From NCBI GenBank assembly GCA_964605205.1, contig CAZSBL010000015.1:1-38822 (forward strand): a DNA stretch of 38,822 nt, read 5' to 3'. Source of the DNA: JAWVYT01 sp964605205. Lineage in GTDB: Bacteria > Gemmatimonadota > Gemmatimonadetes > Longimicrobiales > RSA9. A model generated the notes under the pieces. The model was not told the DNA's origin. It did not search any database and saw only the letters and a program-made list of their open reading frames with translations. The translations under genes were made by a program, and so were the position numbers. Within the stretch, counting starts at the first letter, position 1. The number at the start of each line of letters is the position of its first letter. Shown here in pieces: positions 23,108 through 30,022 of this stretch.

Positions 23108-23488
23108 ATGAAGTTCCTGATCGTTGATGACTCGGCCACCATGCGGCGGATCGTCTCCAACTCCCTGAACCGGATCGGCTACTCCGATTACGTGGAGGCG
23201 GAAGACGGCGTTGATGCACTGGAGAAGTTCGACGGCTCCATCGAGTTCGTGATCACCGACTGGAACATGCCCAACATGGGCGGGCTGGATCTGGTCAAGC
23301 AGCTCCGCGCCCGCCCCAACGGCAAGTCGGTGCCGATCCTCATGGTCACGACCCGGAGCATCCGGGAAGACATCGTCACCGCCGCGCAGGCCGGCGTGAA
23401 CAACTACGTGGTGAAGCCGTTCACCCCCGACGTGCTCAGGGAGAAGATCGACCAGATCCTGGGCGCGCTCGAGGGCGCGGCCGCCTGA
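23108..23488 (+). CDS. cheY: Chemotaxis response regulator CheY
   Basis: This 126-residue single receiver domain begins MKFLIVDDSATMRRIVSNSL. The acidic pair is D7-D8 and the phosphorylated Asp is D51 in ITDWNMPNMGGLDLVK. The switch Thr lies in MVTTRS and the lysine in NYVVKPF. All catalytic residues are present and the WNMP motif is typical for CheY. Phospho-CheY binds the flagellar switch. It lies between flgM and cheZ, which supplies the matching phosphatase. Confidence 0.95.
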   Translation: MKFLIVDDSATMRRIVSNSLNRIGYSDYVEAEDGVDALEKFDGSIEFVITDWNMPNMGGLDLVKQLRARPNGKSVPILMVTTRSIREDIVTAAQAGVNNYVVKPFTPDVLREKIDQILGALEGAAA

Positions 23489-23506
23489 CAACGGGTGGAG
23501 GGGAAT

Positions 23507-24223
23507 GTGTCCGGGCTATCCAGAGAGCTGCTCCACGACTCCGAGGTCACCCTGCGCCTGGTCGATGACCTGGTGACGGAGATCTCCCAGCAGACCGATG
23601 ACGAGGTGGTGAAGGCCGGCGCGCTGCGGCTCCTGGATCGGCTCAACCGGAACCGGGCGCAGACCCGAGAGGTCGAGTCGCTCTTCGTCCGGATGTACGC
23701 CGAGCTCCAGCGGATCCTCTACAGCGTACGGAAGAGCCGCGGCCTCCTCGAGGAAGCGGCCCTTCAGCACCTGGAGAGCACCAACGCCAAGCTCAAGGAG
23801 GTGAGCTCGGCCACCGAGTTCGCCGCCACCAACATGCTCGATGGCGTGGACCGGGCGCTCTCCCTCGTAGGCCGGATCGAGGAGGAGCCCGATGACGCGA
23901 CCGCGTTCGAAGACCTCCGCGAGGAGCTCCACGCACTCGTCGTCGCCCTCCAGTTCCAGGACATCACGTCCCAGCAGATCGAGCACGCCTCCGCCATCAT
24001 CGTCGACCTCGAGACCCAGCTGCGGCGCGTCACCGAGATCTTCGCCCGCGTGGTCCTCCACGATGACATCGACCACGACTACGACCACGAGCACGACGAC
24101 GACGGCGTTCCGGTCCGGCCCGCCCCGAACGGGAACGGGGCCGACACCTACGACCCCGGCGCCTCCGTCTCCGACGCCACCAATCGGCAGGCCGTGGCCG
24201 ACGATATCTTCGGCCCCGGCTGA
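23507..24223 (+). CDS. cheZ: CheY-P phosphatase CheZ
   Basis: The protein has 238 residues from GTG 23507, which has GGAGG at a suitable distance. A GTG at 23495 would add four residues. Long helices dominate. The catalytic motif LQFQDITSQQIEHA (about 148-161) matches CheZ (l.FQDltgQ.i.r), with D152 and Q156 corresponding to E. coli D143 and Q147. After a flexible linker rich in His and Asp (HDDIDHDYDHEHDDDG, near 187-202), the end AVADDIFGPG resembles the CheZ C-terminal peptide that binds CheY. It forms an operon with flgM and cheY. Confidence 0.92.
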   Translation: MSGLSRELLHDSEVTLRLVDDLVTEISQQTDDEVVKAGALRLLDRLNRNRAQTREVESLFVRMYAELQRILYSVRKSRGLLEEAALQHLESTNAKLKEVSSATEFAATNMLDGVDRALSLVGRIEEEPDDATAFEDLREELHALVVALQFQDITSQQIEHASAIIVDLETQLRRVTEIFARVVLHDDIDHDYDHEHDDDGVPVRPAPNGNGADTYDPGASVSDATNRQAVADDIFGPG

Positions 24224-24228
24224 GAGCC

Positions 24229-24257
24229 TTGCTCGGGGCCGCTCGCGTTCCTACCGT
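24229..24257 (+). promoter_or_regulatory. Sigma-70-type promoter, near-leaderless
   Basis: TTGCTC (24229-24234), a 17-base spacer and TACCGT (24252-24257). The expected transcription start is at or next to the A of the aminotransferase ATG (24264), so the mRNA would be leaderless. No Shine-Dalgarno is visible between -10 and ATG. Confidence 0.55.
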
Positions 24258-24263
24258 GGCTCC

Positions 24264-25424
24264 ATGCTACAGTGTCAGCGTGACCGGTTCTCGCTCCCCG
24301 ATGGCGTCCACTACCTGAACGGCGCCTACATGTCGCCCCTCCTCCGCTCCGTGGAGGAGGCCGGGATCGAAGGGATCCGGGCCAAGCGGTTCCCCGTAGA
24401 CATCGGGGCCCAGGACTTCTTCGCCGGCGCCGATACCGCCCGGGCCCTCTTCGCGGCCCTGATCCACGCCCCGGACCCGCAGCGCGTGGCCATCCTGCCG
24501 GCCGTCTCCTACGGGATCGCGGTCGCGGCCCGCAACACCCCCGTCGATCCCGGCCAGAACGTAGTCCTCGCCGAAGGCCAGTTCCCGTCCAACGCCCTGA
24601 TCTGGCGACGCCTGGCCCGGGAGAACGACGCTGAGGTCCGCACCCTCCCGGCGCCCGACCGGGCACAGGGACGCAGCCGGGAGTGGACCGCCCGCGTCCT
24701 CGACGCCATCGACGCCCGCACCGCCGCCGTGGCTCTCGCACCCGTCCACTGGACCGACGGCACCCGCTTCGACCTCGCCGCCATCGGCGCCCGGGCCGCC
24801 CAGCACGGCGCCGCCTTCGTCATCGACGGCACCCAGGCCATCGGCGCCATGCCGTTCGACGTGGCCGCGACCCGGGCCGACGCCGTCATCTGCGCCGCCT
24901 ACAAGTGGCTCCTGGGGCCGTACTCCCTGGCCTTCGGCTGGTTCGGGCCCCGCTACGATACCGGCACCCCGCTGGAGGAGGCCTGGCTGGCCCGGGCTGG
25001 CAGCGACGACTTCCGCAACCTCGTCGTCTACCGGGAAGAGTACCGGCCCGCCGCAGCACGCTACGACGTGGGCGGCCGCAGCAACTTCACCCTCATGCCC
25101 ATGGCCATCGCCGCCCTCGAGCAGCTCCTGGACTGGGGCGTGCCCGAAATCGAGGACTACTGCCGACGCCTCACCGCCAACCTCTTCCGCACCCTCCCCG
25201 ACGCGGGCTTCGAAGCCGACGACGAAGAGGGAAGGGCCGCCCACATCTTCGGGCTCCGGGCCCCCGCCGGCCTCGACAACGCCGCCCTCAAGGCCGAGCT
25301 CGACCGCCGCGATATCTACGTCTCCCTTCGCGGGTCGGCCGTCCGGGTCTCGCCCAACGTGTACAACACAAAAGAAGACGTAGACGCATTGAAAGGGGTC
25401 CTGTTGGAGACGGCGCCGCGCTGA
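24264..25424 (+). CDS. Class V aminotransferase-fold PLP enzyme
   Basis: This 386-residue fold type I PLP enzyme resembles the kynureninase/cysteine desulfurase group. Near the start YLNGAYMSPLLRSVEEAGIE is the class V pattern. VDGTQAIGAMPFDVAATRAD-type sequence (here IDGTQAIGAMPFDV) holds the cofactor Asp. K214 in AAYKWLLGPYSLAFGWFG is the probable Schiff-base lysine. The C-terminal domain contains RGSAVRVSPNVYNTKEDVDA. The substrate cannot be told from sequence. There is no mobile Cys loop like that of classical NifS/IscS. It begins a new, non-flagellar transcript and starts 40 bases after cheZ. Confidence 0.88.
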   Translation: MLQCQRDRFSLPDGVHYLNGAYMSPLLRSVEEAGIEGIRAKRFPVDIGAQDFFAGADTARALFAALIHAPDPQRVAILPAVSYGIAVAARNTPVDPGQNVVLAEGQFPSNALIWRRLARENDAEVRTLPAPDRAQGRSREWTARVLDAIDARTAAVALAPVHWTDGTRFDLAAIGARAAQHGAAFVIDGTQAIGAMPFDVAATRADAVICAAYKWLLGPYSLAFGWFGPRYDTGTPLEEAWLARAGSDDFRNLVVYREEYRPAAARYDVGGRSNFTLMPMAIAALEQLLDWGVPEIEDYCRRLTANLFRTLPDAGFEADDEEGRAAHIFGLRAPAGLDNAALKAELDRRDIYVSLRGSAVRVSPNVYNTKEDVDALKGVLLETAPR

Positions 25425-25480
25425 TGCGCGGCCCGACGGGGCCCCTTTCCCCATCGGCCGCAATCCACGATCTTGGCTCC

Positions 25481-26029
25481 ATGAGAAACGGAATCATTAT
25501 CGCCTCCGCCACCCTCGCCCTCGGCCTCCTGGCCGGCTGCGATACGGCGCCGGACGGCGAACGGACCGAGGCGACGCCGGGGCAGGCCGTCGCCGACATG
25601 GACGCGGCCGCCGCAGCGGCGGACGGGAGCGCGGCGGAGGCGGGCGAGGTCGTCGTCTACAAGTCGCCGACGTGCGGCTGCTGCAACGGGTGGATCGCGC
25701 ACCTGGAGTCGGAGGGCTTCGAGGTAGAGGGCGTGGACGTGGCGGCGTACGGCGAGTTGAACCGGAAGAAGGTGGAGCACGGCGTCCCCGGGAACCTGGG
25801 CTCGTGCCACACGGCGCGGGTGGGCGGCTACACCATCGAGGGGCACGTCCCCGGCGACGTGGTGGCGCGCCTGCTCCGGGAGCAGCCCGATGACGTTGTG
25901 GGCCTCTCTGTTCCCGGCATGCCCATCGGCTCGCCCGGCATGGAGGGCCCGAACCCCGAGGTCTACCAGGTCATCGCCTTCGACGCCGAGGGGAACCAGC
26001 GGGTGTACGCCACCATCGATCCGCGGTAG
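25481..26029 (+). CDS. DUF411-type metal-binding lipoprotein
   Basis: This 182-residue protein has a lipoprotein signal peptide with the lipobox LLAGC at about residues 15-19. An Ala-rich linker runs to about residue 55. The domain contains VVVYKSPTCGCCNGWIAHLE, then GVPGNLGSCHTARVGGYTIE, GHVPGD and GLSVPGMPIGSPGME, the typical DUF411 pattern. The two CxCC/C-H clusters suggest binding of copper or another thiophilic metal in the periplasm. DUF411 proteins often accompany metal resistance genes, and the neighbour on the other strand is an Nramp-like transporter. The ATG choice gives a good signal peptide. Confidence 0.88.
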   Translation: MRNGIIIASATLALGLLAGCDTAPDGERTEATPGQAVADMDAAAAAADGSAAEAGEVVVYKSPTCGCCNGWIAHLESEGFEVEGVDVAAYGELNRKKVEHGVPGNLGSCHTARVGGYTIEGHVPGDVVARLLREQPDDVVGLSVPGMPIGSPGMEGPNPEVYQVIAFDAEGNQRVYATIDPR

Positions 26030-26318
26030 GCTCGCGGGCCGGCGGGTCTTCCTTTCGGGGCGCCCACTTCGGTTCGGCGATTCACGCGTTGGCCCCTGGC
26101 CCCGACTGTGAGCGATGGGGGAACAGCGTTCGGGGCGAATTCGAGGTCCGCGAAAGCCGGGTTCGGGACACCGGCACCACTTGAGGCCAGCGACTTCAGG
26201 CCAGCCTTGGGCTCGAAGCCGGCCGATCCCGCGAAGAACGCAGCCCCACCCCACCCCCGGGCGACGCGCCCCGGTTAACCTCGCGGCCGGCTAACCTCCC
26301 GCCCGGCCGCTGCGCCCC
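26030..26318. other. Convergent intergenic gap
   Basis: This 289-base region lies between the DUF411 gene (+) and the Nramp-like gene (-). It holds no credible gene. Two similar segments near its end, TAACCTCGCGGCCGGC and TAACCTCCCGCCCGGCC (26276-26309), form a short imperfect direct repeat. GC-rich partial hairpins that could serve both converging transcripts are present, but none is strong. Confidence 0.5.
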
Positions 26319-27578
26319 CTAGCCCAGGAGCGTGGCCAGATAAACCACGCCGAACGCGGTGAGCACGATGATCGAGCCCCACGACAGGGCGCGCAGCCTC
26401 CGGCTAGGCCGGAACTCGGGCGGTACGTCGTCGCTGGTGACGGCCCGCAGGTTGAGGTAGCCGAGGAGCGGGGCGGTGAGGAACGCCACGATGGTGGCGA
26501 AATCGACCATGCCCGTCAGGGAGCTGGCCAGGAGGGCCAGGACGGTGGGGACGGCGACGCCGATGGCCACCATGGTCCACCAGTAGATCCGGCCGGTCTC
26601 GCCCACCTCCACGTCCCGGGCCCGGTGGCCGGCCAGCACCTCGATGGATCGGGCGATGCCCCGGGGGAAGCCGTCCACGACGGTGATGGACGTGGACAGC
26701 ATGGTCGTAAGCACGGCCACGAGCACGAACGGCCGGGCCCAGGCGCCCAGCGTCTCGGCGTACAGGTCCACGAGCTGGAGGCTGAACGCGGTTCCGGCGG
26801 AGCTGAAGCTCTCGCCGCTCCCGTGCATGACGGTGGCGCCGAGGATGAGGAACGCCACGGCCATGAAGCCGGTGCCGACGTAGCCGATCCGGAAGTCCAG
26901 CAGGGCGTTCCCGACGCTGGTCTTCACCCGCTCGCTCTCGTCTTTGGCCAGCGTCCAGAGGGAGTTCCAGACGGAGATGTCCACCGCCGACGGCATCCAC
27001 CCCACCAGGGCGAGTACGAAGGCGAAGGTCACCACGCCGTCACGGCCCACGTCGGGGACCAGGGCCAGGGTGGTGAATTCGGCCCGTGGCAGCGCCAGGG
27101 CCGCGGCCACCAGCGTCGAGATCGCCAGTGCCACCAGGATGACCTTCACGGTGCGGTCCAGCAGTTTGTAGCGCCCCACCCAGAGGATCGCCGCGCACCC
27201 CACGTACAGCCCGCCGGCCGCCACCCAGACCGGCCAGTCCAGGCCCAGCACCGAGAGCAGCAGGAAGCCGGTGAAGAGGAGGATGGCCGCGTCGACGATC
27301 ACCGCCGTCGCCATGGTGATCAGCAGGTAGAGCCAGACGGCCCAGCGGCCCACGCCGGCGTACCCCTCCACCAGGCTTTCGCCGGTGGCCGCGGCGTACC
27401 GGGGCCCGAACTCGAAGAACGGGTACTTGAGGATCAGCGCCACCAGGATCACGCCGGCCAGCGCGAAGCCGGCGTCGGCGCCCGCCCGGGTGGACTGCAC
27501 GAGGTGGGACACGCCGATAGCCGCGGCGGCCCACAGCAGCCCCGGCCCGAAGCTCTTCCAGAATTCCTTGGGGATCAT
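26319..27578 (-). CDS. Nramp-like transporter with divergent motifs
   Basis: This 419-residue protein has about 11 hydrophobic helices. The N-terminus SFGPGLLWAAAAIGVSHLVQ aligns with Nramp TM1 (GPGLL.A...iDPGN), but GVSH replaces DPGN. In TM6, ALVGWMPSAVDISVWNSLW replaces the MPH motif. Other Nramp-like parts are recognisable (YPFFEFGPRYAAATGESLVE, ILGATVMHGSGESFSSAGTA). The residues that bind Mn/Fe in classical Nramp proteins are absent, so another substrate is likely. A longer frame starts at 27623, but the ATG at 27578 follows a promoter-like sequence and begins the conserved part. Confidence 0.82.
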   Translation of the reverse strand: MIPKEFWKSFGPGLLWAAAAIGVSHLVQSTRAGADAGFALAGVILVALILKYPFFEFGPRYAAATGESLVEGYAGVGRWAVWLYLLITMATAVIVDAAILLFTGFLLLSVLGLDWPVWVAAGGLYVGCAAILWVGRYKLLDRTVKVILVALAISTLVAAALALPRAEFTTLALVPDVGRDGVVTFAFVLALVGWMPSAVDISVWNSLWTLAKDESERVKTSVGNALLDFRIGYVGTGFMAVAFLILGATVMHGSGESFSSAGTAFSLQLVDLYAETLGAWARPFVLVAVLTTMLSTSITVVDGFPRGIARSIEVLAGHRARDVEVGETGRIYWWTMVAIGVAVPTVLALLASSLTGMVDFATIVAFLTAPLLGYLNLRAVTSDDVPPEFRPSRRLRALSWGSIIVLTAFGVVYLATLLG

Positions 27579-27586
27579 GGGCCGTA

Positions 27587-27616
27587 AATAAAGGGCGGCG
27601 CGGGCCGCGCGGGCAA
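27587..27616 (-). promoter_or_regulatory. Candidate sigma-70 promoter of the Nramp-like gene
   Basis: On the minus strand TTGCCC (27616-27611), an 18-base spacer and TTTATT (27592-27587) precede the ATG by 8 bases, again almost leaderless. Confidence 0.45.
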
Positions 27617-27688
27617 GCCGCAAGGGTCTTGCCGTGTGGTGTTGGACGGCGGGACACCACCAGCCCTATCACCCCGGAGCGAGACCGC

Positions 27689-28411
27689 TTGACCGAAGAC
27701 GAACCCGCCGCACCCCCCCGGCGCGCCGGCGCCTGGCAGATCACCCGCCGGACCATTCAGGCGTGGCTCGACCACGACGCCATCCGCTGGAGCGCGGCCA
27801 TCGCGTACTACTCGGTGGTCTCCCTGGCCCCGCTGGTGGTCCTGGTTGCGACCCTGGTGAGCACGGTGATGGAAGGCGAGGCCGCCCGGGCGTGGGTCCG
27901 CGAGCAGGTGGCCGCCCTCGGCGGCCCCCAGGAGGCGGACGTGACACGGACGGTGCTCGAGGAGATGCCCGTCCTCGACCTCGGGTCGCTGGGGGCCATC
28001 CTCACCATGCTGCTCTTCGCCTTCGGCGCCGTCATGGTGTTTTCCGTCTTCCTCCGCAGCGTGCTCCGCTCCGTCGGGCCCGTGTTCCAGGTCCTCGACG
28101 CGATCCTGCCGTACGTGGCTGTGGCCGAGGTCCTCTCTTCCGTGCTCATGCTCTCGCTCGCCGTCAGCGCCATTTTCTGGGTGCTCCCGGATGTGAAAAT
28201 CCGGTGGCGGGACGTGTGGGTCGGCGCGCTGGTCACGACGCTCCTGCTCGTCTTCGGGAAGTCCCTCCTCTCCGGCTTCCTGGGCGCCGAGTTCACGCAG
28301 GTCTGGGCCGAGGAGCGGGGCCACACCATCGAGCCCACGGAGAACGCGGTGCGGATCCGGATGGTGGAGGGAGAACGGCAGCGGCTGGACGGGACCGGCG
28401 GTCGGGAGTGA
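27689..28411 (+). CDS. YihY/BrkB-family membrane protein, shortened
   Basis: The product has 240 residues from a TTG start with GGAG 9 bases upstream. A GTG at 27629 is an alternative. AWLDHDAIRWSAAIAYYSVV and SLAPLVVLVATLV match the YihY/BrkB start (...d.a...AAalaYytllSlaPll). The C-terminal end GAEFTQVWAEERGHTIEPTE matches the family end (lGAEft..ya...g). Between them the protein lacks the segment that normally precedes GAEF (YG..gs...ll.w.Y.s..i.l): here GKSLLSGFLG joins directly to AEFT. About 25-30 residues including a helix seem to be missing, so function may be altered. The family's role is unknown. Confidence 0.75.
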   Translation: MTEDEPAAPPRRAGAWQITRRTIQAWLDHDAIRWSAAIAYYSVVSLAPLVVLVATLVSTVMEGEAARAWVREQVAALGGPQEADVTRTVLEEMPVLDLGSLGAILTMLLFAFGAVMVFSVFLRSVLRSVGPVFQVLDAILPYVAVAEVLSSVLMLSLAVSAIFWVLPDVKIRWRDVWVGALVTTLLLVFGKSLLSGFLGAEFTQVWAEERGHTIEPTENAVRIRMVEGERQRLDGTGGRE

Positions 28412-28529
28412 TGCGACCCTCCGGCCAGCCCCGACCTCACCCTGCCGGGGGTCCGGAGCGCCCGGCCAGCAGAGAGGAACGGGTTGTGCAGCCAGATTTC
28501 TGTAACGCTGAGCTGACGAAAGGCAGAAC

Positions 28530-29534
28530 ATGTTTCGCCGCCTCCTGATTCCGCTGGACGATTCGGCCTTCTCCAGAACGGCCATCCCGTACGCCCTGGC
28601 TCTGGCGGCGGGACCCGACACCGAGCTGGAGCTGGTCTCCGCCGTCAACACCGCCGCCATGCTAATGGGCGTTGGCTACTCAGGTGATTTCGCCGGCGAC
28701 GGTACCACTTCCGCCGCCGGTGTGCCCGCGATGGCCCTGGAGATGATCGAGGCATCCCGCACGGCACGGGAGGAAGAGCTCGAGGCCGTGGCCCGGGCGA
28801 TCGAGGGCGCTACGGCGGCCCCCGTTCGTTCCACGGTGCTCGATGGGGAGCCGAGCGAAGCCGTGGCCCGCAGAGTCGAGGAAGGTGATGTGGATCTCGT
28901 GGTCATGTCCACGCACGGCCGTGGCGGCCTGGACCGGGCATGGCTGGGCAGCGTGGCGGACCGTCTCATCCGGCGCCTCTCCGTCCCTCTCCTCCTGGTC
29001 CGCCCGGAGGAGGAAGACGACGACGACGGAGGCACTCCCGAAGGCGACGAGGGCGGTCCCGAGCTGTCGCTCGAGCCTGCAGGAATCCGGCAGGTGCTCG
29101 TCCCCCTCGACGGCTCCGAGCTGGCCGAAGCCATCCTGGAGCCCGTGGCGGCCCTGTCACGGCGGACGGGGGCCTCCGTCGTTCTACTCCGGACCATGCC
29201 CAGGCTCCGCAACGACCCCCCGTACCTGCCGGCTACCGTGGAAGGGACGGAAGCCCGATTCAAGGAACGCAGGCAGGAGGCCCACGCGTACCTCGAGGGG
29301 GTGGCCGGACGCCTGCGAGCCGACGGCGCCGAGGTCGCCGACGTGGAGATCCGGGAGGGCGTCGCCGCCCCTACGATCCTCGAGCGGGCCGGGGAAGGGG
29401 CCGACCTGGTGGCCATGGCCACCCACGGCCACGGCGGGCTCCGCCGCTGGCTCCTCGGCAGTGTCAGCGACAAGGTGCTCCGTGGCGCGGACCGCCCCGT
29501 GCTCATTGTCCGACCCGCAGACCCGGGCGACTGA
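28530..29534 (+). CDS. Double-domain universal stress protein
   Basis: This 334-residue protein contains two UspA domains. Domain 1 (about 1-155) starts MFRRLLIPLDDSAFSRTAIP and ends with MSTHGRGGLDRAWLGSVADR and VPLLLVRP. Domain 2 (about 188-330) starts RQVLVPLDGSELAEAILEPV and ends with MATHGHGGLRRWLLGSVSDK and RPVLIVRP. Both carry the G-2x-G-9x-G(S/T) ATP-binding pattern. An acidic linker (EEEDDDDGGTPEGDEGG) separates them. Such proteins help stress survival. The neighbours give no further hint. AAAGGCAG precedes the ATG. Confidence 0.92.
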   Translation: MFRRLLIPLDDSAFSRTAIPYALALAAGPDTELELVSAVNTAAMLMGVGYSGDFAGDGTTSAAGVPAMALEMIEASRTAREEELEAVARAIEGATAAPVRSTVLDGEPSEAVARRVEEGDVDLVVMSTHGRGGLDRAWLGSVADRLIRRLSVPLLLVRPEEEDDDDGGTPEGDEGGPELSLEPAGIRQVLVPLDGSELAEAILEPVAALSRRTGASVVLLRTMPRLRNDPPYLPATVEGTEARFKERRQEAHAYLEGVAGRLRADGAEVADVEIREGVAAPTILERAGEGADLVAMATHGHGGLRRWLLGSVSDKVLRGADRPVLIVRPADPGD

Positions 29535-29900
29535 CTCCGGTCGCGGGTTGCCGTGGCCCCGGCCCGTCGTTAGCCTGCGGCGGCGCCGGCTGGTGGTGCC
29601 ACCATGTCAGTGGTGGCGGCTCGACCGTGCCACGGAGCCTTCCTCCCTGCCTGACTCTGGTCCTCCACAAACGGGCGAAACCGCACTCCCGGGCCCGGTT
29701 GGCGCTCAGCCTCAAGGCGTAGTCGAGCGTGTCGCCGTTCGTGAGCACACTCCGGTGCAGCCATTACCGGGGCCAACCCCTGATCACTCAGCGGCAAGCA
29801 CGTGACCCGCGGCACGAAATCCTCCCGGTTCGAGGGACGCCGGAGCAACGCATGGCGGTGGGTGGTTGGAATATTGTAGTAACAATTATTTAATACCCGC
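29535..29900. other. Intergenic region without recognisable gene
   Basis: This region lies between the stress protein and the chemoreceptor promoter. Near its start TTGCCG and TAGCCT are 17 bases apart (29547-29575), a possible promoter with no gene after it. A minus-strand frame (29503-29748) gives a plausible-looking peptide without known motifs. The end (29870-29895) is a short AT-rich patch unlike the surroundings. No gene or mobile element could be identified. Confidence 0.4.
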
Positions 29901-29927
29901 TAAACTCCTTCGCTCACCGCGCCGATA
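29901..29927 (+). promoter_or_regulatory. Sigma-28 promoter of the chemoreceptor gene
   Basis: TAAACT (29901-29906), a 14-base spacer and GCCGATA (29921-29927), followed by CC. It places the chemoreceptor in the FliA regulon. The leader would be about 90 bases, and GGAGG at 30013-30017 is the ribosome site for ATG 30023. Confidence 0.8.
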
Positions 29928-30022
29928 CCCACCCTTGAATTGAAGGCAGCGGCTACGGTGCGCGACGGAGGGTCCGAACGCAAGCCGGGAGCCAATCCAG
30001 AGCACCAGCGCCGGAGGCCAGA

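Noticed and set aside
27689..28411. The TGA stop of the YihY-like gene as a selenocysteine codon
   Set aside because: The frame after the stop shows no family sequence, and the family end GAEFT is already before it, so read-through is not supported.
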